From positions 1 through 28,071 of the forward strand of contig CAIXUF010000300.1 of the NCBI GenBank assembly GCA_903922535.1: 28,071 bases of DNA. The letters run 5' to 3'. This document shows, piece after piece, positions 15,401 to 22,233 of this stretch. The notes below the pieces were generated by a model that saw nothing but the letters and a program-made list of their open reading frames with translations, had not been told where the DNA came from and did no database searches. Source of the DNA: Candidatus Hydrogenedentota bacterium. Its GTDB lineage: Bacteria > Hydrogenedentota > Hydrogenedentia > Hydrogenedentiales > CAITNO01. Both the position numbers and the translations under genes were made by a program. Each line of letters opens with the position of its first letter. Position 1 is the stretch's first letter.

Positions 15401-16477
15401 ATGCGCAAGACGCCTCTTTTTGAGAGTTATGCGCGCCACGGCGCACGTGTTGTCGATTTTCATGGCTGGGCGCTGCCCGTCCAGTTCTCTGGAATTCTCG
15501 AGGAACACACGGCCACACGGGCGCGGGCGGGCCTGTTCGACTGTTCGCACATGGGTGAGTTCATCGTTCGGGGTGCCGCAGGCATAGCCGCACTGGACCG
15601 GATGGTCATTGGCGACATGGTTCACTTGGCAGTGGGCCGGTGCCGTTACACTGCCCTGCTGAACGGTTCGGGCGGCATTATTGACGATTGCGTCGCGTTG
15701 CGGCTGGGTCTGGAAGAACTCTATCTGGTGACCAACGCGGGTCCCCTGAACGCGGTCACGGCAATGCTCGACACCGCAATCCCCGGTATCGAGTCTGTAT
15801 ACAATCGCACGGCGAAGCTCGACCTGCAGGGTCCGCAGTCCAGGCAGATTCTTTTGGACCTTGGCCTTGCGGGCGTCGCGCCGTTGAAGTACTGGTCCGG
15901 CACACGCTGCGAATGGCGCGGCGCGGAGATTATAGTCTCCCGCGCGGGCTACACGGGCGAACTCGGCTACGAACTGTATTTGCCCGCCGAAATGGCCGCC
16001 GACGCATGGGACGTGATGCTTGCGCACGGCGTGGCGGTGCCCTGCGGGCTGGGCGCGCGGGACACGCTGCGCACCGAAATGTGCTATCCGCTGAACGGCG
16101 ACGACGTGGACGAGTCGCGCACGCCGCTTGAGGCGGGCATGGGCCGGTTTATTGCCTGGGACACGGAGTTTCCGGGCAAGGCCGGGCTGGTGGAGATGCG
16201 CGAACGCGGCGGCTATCCGCTGCTGACGCCCGTGGTGTCGTCGGACCGGCGCGCGCCGCGGCACGGCTTCGAGGTTCGCCTCGACGGTGCGGCCGTGGGT
16301 GCGGTGACCACCGGCACCTTTGGCCCCAGCGTGGGCCGGGGTGTTGCGCTTGCGTATTTGGAACCGGGCGCGGCGGTGCCGGGCACACGCCTGACCGCGG
16401 GCCCGAAGGACATGGAAATAACTGTCGCCGAGGTGCCCGTCCACAAGGGCGGGACCTGCCGTGTGCGGTTGGACTAG
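15401..16477 (+). CDS. gcvT: Glycine cleavage system T protein (aminomethyltransferase)
   Basis: A 358-residue T protein that moves the aminomethyl group from the lipoyl arm of GcvH to tetrahydrofolate, releasing ammonia and 5,10-methylene-THF. The start MRKTPLFESYARHGARVVDFHGW matches the family N-terminus and has AAAAGG seven bases upstream, so upstream in-frame codons are not needed. Diagnostic motifs are FDCSHMGEF with the catalytic-type aspartate, YTALLNGSGGIIDD, LDLQGPQSRQIL, RAGYTGELGYELY, and GLGARDTLRTEMCYPL, then the C-terminal barrel (GAVTTGTFGPSVGRGVALAYL). Length is normal. First gene of the gcv operon, about 50 bases after the ZTP riboswitch, and so likely under its control. Cytoplasmic. 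Confidence 0.95.
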   Translation: MRKTPLFESYARHGARVVDFHGWALPVQFSGILEEHTATRARAGLFDCSHMGEFIVRGAAGIAALDRMVIGDMVHLAVGRCRYTALLNGSGGIIDDCVALRLGLEELYLVTNAGPLNAVTAMLDTAIPGIESVYNRTAKLDLQGPQSRQILLDLGLAGVAPLKYWSGTRCEWRGAEIIVSRAGYTGELGYELYLPAEMAADAWDVMLAHGVAVPCGLGARDTLRTEMCYPLNGDDVDESRTPLEAGMGRFIAWDTEFPGKAGLVEMRERGGYPLLTPVVSSDRRAPRHGFEVRLDGAAVGAVTTGTFGPSVGRGVALAYLEPGAAVPGTRLTAGPKDMEITVAEVPVHKGGTCRVRLD

Positions 16478-16520
16478 TGGATAGCGAGAGTATTGGTCTC
16501 GAAACAGTAGGAGCGCTGCG

Positions 16521-16901
16521 ATGAATCCCGAAAGCCTGCGATACACCATGGACCACGAATGGGTGGGCGAGCAGAACGGCCTGTGCGTGGTCGGCATCAC
16601 CGACTATGCCCAGGAACAGTTGGGCGATGTGACCTACGTTGAACTGCCCAAGATCGGCCAGCGCCTCAAACGCGGCGAGGAGGCCGCCGTGGTCGAGTCT
16701 GTCAAGGCGGCCAGCGACGTGTATGCCCCGCTTTCGGGCGAGGTCGCCGAGATCAACGAGCAGGTGGAAAATGAAACCGATCTGGTGAACCGCGATCCCT
16801 ACGGCCGCGGGTGGTTCTTCAAGCTCAGGAAGTACGATTCCGTCGAATACGCGGAACTCATGACCTACACCGCCTATCGCGCTTTCTGCCAGGGACGGTA
16901 G
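16521..16901 (+). CDS. gcvH: Glycine cleavage system H protein
   Basis: A 126-residue lipoyl carrier that shuttles the aminomethyl group between the P, T and L proteins. The lipoylation site is clear: ESVKAASDVYAPLSGEV with the modified lysine at K62. The N-terminal YTMDHEWV and VGITDYAQEQLGDVTYVELP are typical, as is GRGWFFKLR near the end. Length is usual for the family. AGGAG lies about nine bases before the ATG. The gene is 43 bases behind gcvT and in the same direction; the last gene of the operon encodes a lipoate-protein ligase that probably modifies K62. A 145-base gap with a hairpin repeat separates it from gcvPA. Confidence 0.96.
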   Translation: MNPESLRYTMDHEWVGEQNGLCVVGITDYAQEQLGDVTYVELPKIGQRLKRGEEAAVVESVKAASDVYAPLSGEVAEINEQVENETDLVNRDPYGRGWFFKLRKYDSVEYAELMTYTAYRAFCQGR

Positions 16902-16956
16902 TTCGACGTCTGTCCCGCCGCAGACGGTTGAGGGAAGTCGCGCGCTGCCAACGTGA

Positions 16957-16986
16957 AAGTGTGGGACAGGTGCCCCCGCCTGTCGG
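16957..16986. repeat. Dispersed hairpin repeat, copy 1 (after gcvH)
   Basis: The block GTGGGACAGGTGCCCCCGCC continues into TGTC; GACAGG (16965-16970) pairs with CCTGTC (16979-16984) around an eight-base loop. A near-identical block is at 20515-20558. It lies in the gcvH-gcvPA gap, so it may act as a processing site or weak attenuator between the two halves of the operon. Confidence 0.7.
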
Positions 16987-17046
16987 TTCTCGGGCATTCA
17001 TTGCATGCCGACTGCCGCGCTATTGTTCAACTAGAGGAGTATCCGT

Positions 17047-18345
17047 ATGACTTGGATACCTGTGACCGATTCGGAACGGGAGGAAATGCTCGGCACGATC
17101 GGGGTGAATTTCGTGGAGGACCTGTTTGCGGCGGTGCCCCAGGCGTTGCGCATGCGGGGATGGGACATGCCCTTGGGCATGTCCGAAATGGCGCTGCGGG
17201 CGCACATGGACGGACTGGCCGCGCGCAACAGCACGAACCTGACCTGCTTTCTGGGCGGCGGCTACTACGACCATTTCATTCCCGCGGCCATAGACGCCCT
17301 GTCCGGTCGCAGCGAGTTCTACACCGCCTACACACCCTACCAGCCGGAGTGCTCGCAGGGCACGCTTCAGTCCATCTACGAATACCAGTCCGCCGTGTGC
17401 CGCCTTGCCGGCATGGAATGCGCGAACGCCTCGCTGTACGACGGCGGCACCGCCATGTTCGAGGCGGCCACCATGGCCTGCCGCGCCACCCGGCGGACGC
17501 GCGTGGTGGTGGATGGGTCGGTCAACCCCGTATGGCGGGGTATGCTGCTCACCCACTGCGCCAAGCTCGGCCTGGACATTGCGGATGGGGCTGACCCGAA
17601 AGGCGCCGCCTGCGTCATTGTGCAGAATCCGTCTTTCCTGGGAACCGTCCGCGACTTTGCCGAACTGGGCGCGCAGTGCCGTGCGGCGGGCGCGCTGTTT
17701 ATTGTGAACTTCAATCCCGTGTCGCTCGGCGTGCTGAAAACGCCCGGCGCGATGGGTGCCGACATTGCCGTGGCCGAGGGCCAGGGCCTCGGCCTGCCGT
17801 TGGGCTTTGGCGGGCCCTATCTCGGCATACTCGCGGCGCGCAAGGAGCACATCCGCAAGATGCCCGGCCGCATTGTTGGCGAGACCGTCGATGCCGAAGG
17901 GCGGCGCGGCTTTGTGCTGACTTTGCAGGCCCGCGAGCAGCACATCCGCCGCGAAAAGGCGAACTCGAACATCTGTTCCAACCAGGCGCTGTGCGCGTTG
18001 CGCGCCCTCATATACCTTTGCCTCATGGGTCCCGAGGGCTTGCGCCAGACCGCCCAGGCCTGCCATGCCAAGGCCGAGTATCTCAAGTCCCGCATCGCCG
18101 CCTTTGCCCCGGTGCTGAATGACGGCCCCACATTCCACGAGTTCGCCGTCCGGCTGCCGCGCCCGGCCGAGACCGTTTGCGCCCAAATGCTGGGCCGCGG
18201 TTTCCTCGCCGGACTGCCGCTTGCGGCGGTGGGTGCGGGCGAAGCGGAGGACCTGCTGGTGGCGGTTACGGAAAAGCGCACGCGCGCCGAATTGGACGCC
18301 TACGCCGACGCGCTGAAGGAGGTGTGCAGTGGAATTGATTTTTGA
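17047..18345 (+). CDS. gcvPA: Glycine dehydrogenase (decarboxylating) subunit 1, P protein alpha
   Basis: A 432-residue first subunit of the split P protein. With GcvPB it decarboxylates glycine using pyridoxal phosphate and passes the aminomethyl group to GcvH. Characteristic stretches are CFLGGGYYDHFIP, FYTAYTPYQPECSQGTLQ, ANASLYDGGTAMFEAATMA and GQGLGLPLGFGGPYLGI, then TLQAREQHIRREKANSNICS. The catalytic PLP lysine sits in the partner subunit, as expected for the two-subunit form. AGAGGAG lies eight bases before the ATG. The end overlaps gcvPB by 17 bases, so the two are made together. Length fits the family (about 440). Cytoplasmic. Confidence 0.95.
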   Translation: MTWIPVTDSEREEMLGTIGVNFVEDLFAAVPQALRMRGWDMPLGMSEMALRAHMDGLAARNSTNLTCFLGGGYYDHFIPAAIDALSGRSEFYTAYTPYQPECSQGTLQSIYEYQSAVCRLAGMECANASLYDGGTAMFEAATMACRATRRTRVVVDGSVNPVWRGMLLTHCAKLGLDIADGADPKGAACVIVQNPSFLGTVRDFAELGAQCRAAGALFIVNFNPVSLGVLKTPGAMGADIAVAEGQGLGLPLGFGGPYLGILAARKEHIRKMPGRIVGETVDAEGRRGFVLTLQAREQHIRREKANSNICSNQALCALRALIYLCLMGPEGLRQTAQACHAKAEYLKSRIAAFAPVLNDGPTFHEFAVRLPRPAETVCAQMLGRGFLAGLPLAAVGAGEAEDLLVAVTEKRTRAELDAYADALKEVCSGIDF

Positions 18346-19771
18346 AAAGAGCCGTGCCGGCCGCCGTGCCGTGGCGCTGGAGTCGTTGGACGTGCCCGAG
18401 GCGCTGCTGGGCCCTGAACTGTGCCGTCCGAAGGCCGCGCCATTGCCCGAAGTGAGCGAGTTCGACGTGGTGCGCCATTTCACGCAGCTTTCCCAGCGCA
18501 ATTACGGCGTGGACAGCCATTTCTATCCGCTTGGCTCGTGCACGATGAAGTACAACCCCAAGGTTTCCGAGCTTGTCGCCGCCCTTCCGGGCTTTGCAAA
18601 TCTGCATCCGCACCTGTCCACCGCCAGGGTGTATGAACCCGTCTGCCAGGGCGCGCTGGAACTGGTCTTCGAGACCGAACGCATGCTGGCCGAGATTGGC
18701 GGGATGAAGGCGGGCTGCCTGCAACCGATGGCCGGCGCGCACGGCGAACTGACCGGCGTGCTGCTCATCGCCGCCTATCACCGCGACAAAGGCAACACCC
18801 ACAAGCGCACCATCCTTATCCCTGACTCGGCGCACGGAACCAATCCCGCCACCGCCGCGATGGCCGGGTTCGAGGTGCGCGAGATCCCGTCCACCGCCGC
18901 GGGCACCATGGATTTTGACAAGCTGCTGGAGGCGCTGGACGAGACCGTCGCCGGCGTCATGATGACCTGTCCCAACACGCACGGCCTCTTTGAGCCGCAG
19001 GTGCACGAAGTGGCCGACCGCGCCCATGCGGTCGATGCGCTGCTGTATTACGACGGCGCGAACCTTAACGCCATCGTCGGCAAGTGCCGCCCCGGCGACC
19101 TGGGCTTTGACGTAATGCACTTCAACCTGCACAAGACCTTCGCCACGCCGCACGGCATGGGCGGGCCCGGTTCGGGCGCGATTGCCGTGGGCGAACGACT
19201 GCTGCCCTACCTGCCCGGCCCGAAGGTCGTGAAGTGCGCCGACGGCTACACGCTGGAGGCCATACCCAAGTCAATGGGCCGCATGGCTGCTTTCTTCGGT
19301 AACTTCCTGATCGCCGTGCGCGCCTATGCCTTCCTGCGCTACTACGGCGGCGACGGCCTGCCGTCGGTGGGGGAGAACGCGGTGCTTAACGCGAACTACA
19401 TGTTTGCCCGGCTGCGCGGCGCGTACCAGGCCGGCTTCGAGGGCACCTGCATGCACGAGTGTGTGCTGAGCGCCGTGCGCCAGGCGGACAAGGGCGTCCA
19501 CGCCTTGGACATCGCCAAGGCGCTGCTCGACCGCGGCTTCCACGCGCCCACGATTTACTTCCCGATGACCGTCAAAGAATGCCTGATGATCGAGCCCACC
19601 GAGACGGAGTCGAAGGAGACGATGGATCACTTCTGCGACGCCATGCTCGAAATCGCAAGGCTTGTGGACGAGGACCCCGATGCGCTGCATGCCGCGCCGG
19701 TCAGCCTGCCCGTGTCGCGCCTCGACGAGGTGCGCGCGGCGAAGAACCTCAACTGTGCCTGTCTGGCCTAG
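18329..19771 (+). CDS. gcvPB: Glycine dehydrogenase (decarboxylating) subunit 2, P protein beta
   Basis: A 480-residue second subunit of the P protein, carrying the cofactor. The PLP-binding lysine is in HFNLHKTFATPHGMGGPG (K269). Other landmarks are LGSCTMKYNPK, MAGAHGELTGVL, ILIPDSAHGTNPATAAMAGF and the C-terminal HAPTIYFPMTVKECLMIEPT. Translation most likely starts at the GTG at 18329, which has AAGGAGG six to seven bases upstream and lies inside the end of gcvPA. It forms the active heteromer with GcvPA. Its stop is only nine bases before the lipoate ligase gene. Full length; no oddities seen. Confidence 0.95.
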   Translation: MELIFEKSRAGRRAVALESLDVPEALLGPELCRPKAAPLPEVSEFDVVRHFTQLSQRNYGVDSHFYPLGSCTMKYNPKVSELVAALPGFANLHPHLSTARVYEPVCQGALELVFETERMLAEIGGMKAGCLQPMAGAHGELTGVLLIAAYHRDKGNTHKRTILIPDSAHGTNPATAAMAGFEVREIPSTAAGTMDFDKLLEALDETVAGVMMTCPNTHGLFEPQVHEVADRAHAVDALLYYDGANLNAIVGKCRPGDLGFDVMHFNLHKTFATPHGMGGPGSGAIAVGERLLPYLPGPKVVKCADGYTLEAIPKSMGRMAAFFGNFLIAVRAYAFLRYYGGDGLPSVGENAVLNANYMFARLRGAYQAGFEGTCMHECVLSAVRQADKGVHALDIAKALLDRGFHAPTIYFPMTVKECLMIEPTETESKETMDHFCDAMLEIARLVDEDPDALHAAPVSLPVSRLDEVRAAKNLNCACLA

Positions 19772-19780
19772 CGGCCTTCC

Positions 19781-20506
19781 ATGCGCCTGCTGGACCTGAG
19801 CCTGGACACGCCCGGGGAAAACCTCGCGATGGACGAGGCCATCCTCGACGCGGTCGAGTCCGGCCAGTCACCCGCCACACTGCGCTTCTGGGAATGTCCC
19901 ATTCGTTTTGTGGTCATAGGTTCCGCGCAGACGCTGCACAAAGAGGTCGATGAGGAACATTGCGCCGCTGATGGCGTGCCTGTGTTGAGACGCTGCACCG
20001 CGGGCGGCTGCGTCCTGCAGGGACCGGGAAGCCTGAACTACGCACTGATGCTGCCCTACGCCGAATTCCCCGAAACGCGCGATCTGCACCAGTCCTATCG
20101 CTTCATCCTCGATCGGATAGCCGGGGCGCTGAAATCATTGGGTGTGTCCGCAAAGCACGAGGGCGTCTGTGATCTTGCCGTGTCCGGCCTGAAAGTGTCG
20201 GGCAACGCCCAGCGCAGAAAGAAGCAATCCTTCCTGCATCACGGCACCCTGCTGTACCGTGCCGACTACGACGGCATGGCCCGTTACCTGCGCGAGCCCC
20301 TGGATCGGCCCGACTATCGCGGCGGCCGCAACCACCGCGACTTCGTGGGCGAACTGCCGCCGACACCCGAGGCGCTGCGCGCCGCGGTGCGCTGCGCGTT
20401 TTTCGCGGAAGAACCGCCCGCCTCCCCGACCGCTGAAGAGAATTCCTCCATCCGTCGGCTGGTTGCGGAGAAATACGGCGACGCCGAATGGACCCACCGC
20501 CGATAG
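19781..20506 (+). CDS. Lipoate-protein ligase A family protein
   Basis: A 241-residue member of the biotin/lipoate A/B protein ligase family. It probably attaches lipoate or octanoate to K62 of GcvH. Diagnostic motifs are NLAMDEAIL near the N-terminus, RRCTAGGCVLQGPGSLNYALM (the RRxSGGGxVxHxxGxLNYS signature, with Thr-Ala and Gln-Gly variants), DLAVSGLKVSGNAQRRKKQS with the likely catalytic K138, and FLHHGTLLY. It lacks the extra C-terminal domain of E. coli LplA. No Shine-Dalgarno is visible before the ATG at 19781, only nine bases after gcvPB, so it likely depends on coupling to gcvPB. An octanoyltransferase (LipM-type) role cannot be excluded. Confidence 0.88.
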   Translation: MRLLDLSLDTPGENLAMDEAILDAVESGQSPATLRFWECPIRFVVIGSAQTLHKEVDEEHCAADGVPVLRRCTAGGCVLQGPGSLNYALMLPYAEFPETRDLHQSYRFILDRIAGALKSLGVSAKHEGVCDLAVSGLKVSGNAQRRKKQSFLHHGTLLYRADYDGMARYLREPLDRPDYRGGRNHRDFVGELPPTPEALRAAVRCAFFAEEPPASPTAEENSSIRRLVAEKYGDAEWTHRR

Positions 20507-20514
20507 TCGCGACC

Positions 20515-20558
20515 AAGAATGTGGGACAGGCGCCCCCGCCTGTCAGCCCCCGCCTGTC
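20515..20558. repeat. Dispersed hairpin repeat, copy 2 (after the lipoate ligase)
   Basis: GTGGGACAGGCGCCCCCGCC continues into TGTC, with GACAGG (20525-20530) pairing with CCTGTC (20539-20544). A second GCCCCCGCCTGTC (20546-20558) follows at once, as if the 3' half had been doubled. It lies between the stop of the ligase gene (plus) and the stop of the PASTA gene (minus), where it could end both transcripts. Confidence 0.7.
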
Positions 20559-20602
20559 GCCCCAGGGCATCCGCGCACGTCCGGTGCTTCCTCCGTTTCG
20601 TC

Positions 20603-21646
20603 TCAGGGAAGCTGGAGGGTAATAAAGTCGCTGAACGGTGCGGAGTAATTGCCCGCCGCGTCCTGAAACTCAACCCGCACCGTGTGCTTGTCGTTCGTTG
20701 CCGGAAGCGTGTACGCGCGGGTTTCCGTCAGCGGTTCCCAGAGCGTCCAAGTCGCCCCGTCATCACTGAATCGCATTAGCGTCACGCCGCTGCCCTCCGT
20801 CCCGTCCGTCCACGTGAGGGTCAGCGTGACCGATGGGCTTGTCGTGACGGATGCGCCGCCGTTGATGACGATGCTGCCCGTGGGCGCTGTCGTGTCCAGA
20901 AGAATGTAGTCGTTGAAAACGATTGATTTGTTGTACAGACTGTCGCGGTATTGGACCCGTACCGTCGTCTGGCCGTCCCCGTCCGGCAGGGTGTACGCAC
21001 GGCTGGCATTCACCGGTTCCCACACCGTCCAATGCGCGCCGTCGTCGCTGAAACGCATGTCCTTCACCCCCGTTCCCCCACCCCCCGACCAGGTCAGGGT
21101 CAGGGTCACTTGGGGGTTGCTCGTGACGGGGTCATTGCCATTGATGGCGATGGAGCCGTATATGGGGCGCACGCCCAGTGAAACCACCAGATTGACCGGG
21201 CTCCCAAGGGGTGCGCCCTCATTTGCCGCCGGGGTCTGGCTGATGACCAAACCCGTCGCCACGGAGTCGCTGGTCTGTTCGTTTACCGCGCCGACCGTCA
21301 GATTCGCCGCGGTGATCATTGCCCGTGCCGCCGCCTGGGTCTGGCCCACCACGTCGGGCACCGTCACATCGCACGGCCCCGTGGAAACCACCAGTGTCAC
21401 CCCGCCGAACAGGGTGGACTGCTGTTTGCCCGCCGCCGGGTCCTGGCTGACGACCAGCCCGGCGATCACCGTGTCGCTGCAGTGCTGGGTGACTTTGCTG
21501 ATCTTGAGGTTTGCGTTCGTGAGCGCGGCGGTGGCCGCATCCTGGGTTTGCCCCACCACGTCGGGGACGGAAACAGTGCTGCATCCGGCAATCATCAGGC
21601 AGGCCGCCAGCATTCCGATCCGTGCGGGCCACGGGAACAGTTTCAT
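20603..21646 (-). CDS. PASTA-domain lipoprotein with two Ig-like repeats
   Basis: A 347-residue lipoprotein. The ATG at 21646 has AGGAG eight bases upstream (a TTG directly before it is an alternative). The lipobox is MIAGC with Cys22. Two PASTA domains follow (about 25-90 and 93-157), each starting VPDVVGQTQ and ending in a VSQxPAAG.../TLVVS pattern; PASTA domains bind peptidoglycan in some proteins. Then come two ~90-residue repeats (about 163-253 and 254-347) sharing MRFSDDGAxWTxWEPxxxxRAYTLP, which look like Ig-like or fibronectin-like sandwich domains. There is no kinase or penicillin-binding domain, so this is a surface or periplasmic binding protein rather than a signalling one. Convergent with the gcv operon. 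Confidence 0.85.
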   Translation of the reverse strand: MKLFPWPARIGMLAACLMIAGCSTVSVPDVVGQTQDAATAALTNANLKISKVTQHCSDTVIAGLVVSQDPAAGKQQSTLFGGVTLVVSTGPCDVTVPDVVGQTQAAARAMITAANLTVGAVNEQTSDSVATGLVISQTPAANEGAPLGSPVNLVVSLGVRPIYGSIAINGNDPVTSNPQVTLTLTWSGGGGTGVKDMRFSDDGAHWTVWEPVNASRAYTLPDGDGQTTVRVQYRDSLYNKSIVFNDYILLDTTAPTGSIVINGGASVTTSPSVTLTLTWTDGTEGSGVTLMRFSDDGATWTLWEPLTETRAYTLPATNDKHTVRVEFQDAAGNYSAPFSDFITLQLP

Positions 21647-21839
21647 CAAGGATTCTCCTGTGCTGCACTGCCGCGCCGAGTATGAATTCCGGCCCCACTC
21701 CTTCGGCGCTTACGCAGGACCCTATTTTATCACATGCTTGCTTTTCGTGAACTGGGAATTGCGCAAAGTTTCCGGTCGGACCGCCTGTCCGAGTATTCCC
21801 AAGGGGTTTGGACCCATGTCCAAATACCTCGAAGGGTGT

Positions 21840-22050
21840 GGCCTCGATGGGTACCCCACCGTGCCTGTTCTTCGGTCACGATGTAGTCGGGCGCGCCGCA
21901 GGCCGACCGCGTCGGTTCGTTGGTGGCGGTAATTTCCTTCCTGCAGGATTCGACGAGCTGTTGCAAGGCGGCGCGGTGGGTGTGTTCCGTGGCGACGCCG
22001 GTGGCAAGCTGGCGCTCGATTTCACGCAAGTACGTCTTTGTCGCATCCAC
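21840..22050 (-). pseudogene. N-terminal remnant of a type ISP/IIG-like restriction-modification methyltransferase
   Basis: From a GTG at 22050 with GGAGGAG eight bases upstream, the peptide reads TYLREIERQLATGVATEHTH, then RAALQQLVESCRKEITATNE and PTRSACGAPDYIVT. This is how N-6 DNA methylases of the type ISP class (fused restriction-modification enzymes) begin. At about 21873 the family-like reading shifts by one base and continues KNRHGGVPIEA, after which no similarity is seen; the helicase and methylase parts are absent. So the gene was broken by a frameshift and lost nearly all its length. The open frame goes on to 21730 only by chance. It shows that the lineage once carried a restriction system here. 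Confidence 0.7.
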
Positions 22051-22165
22051 TGAATGGGCTCCTCCTGCACGCTGGAACGGACACAAGTATCCCTTTTGCA
22101 GCATCTTGTGTCAATAGACGCGGCATCGCGATCTCCATTTTTCGTGAAATGTCCCGCCCCGTTAC

Positions 22166-22174
22166 TGGTATACT
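22166..22174 (+). promoter_or_regulatory. Extended -10 promoter element for the PKD lipoprotein gene
   Basis: TGGTATACT at 22166-22174 is an extended -10 (TGn plus a five-of-six TATAAT match) about 60 bases before the ATG. No good -35 is seen at 16-18 bases, as is usual for extended -10 promoters. Confidence 0.5.
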
Positions 22175-22233
22175 GGACCGGGTGCAGTTGCCGCCCCGAA
22201 GTGGCCGCATTTCCAACCCGGAGCGATCTTGTT

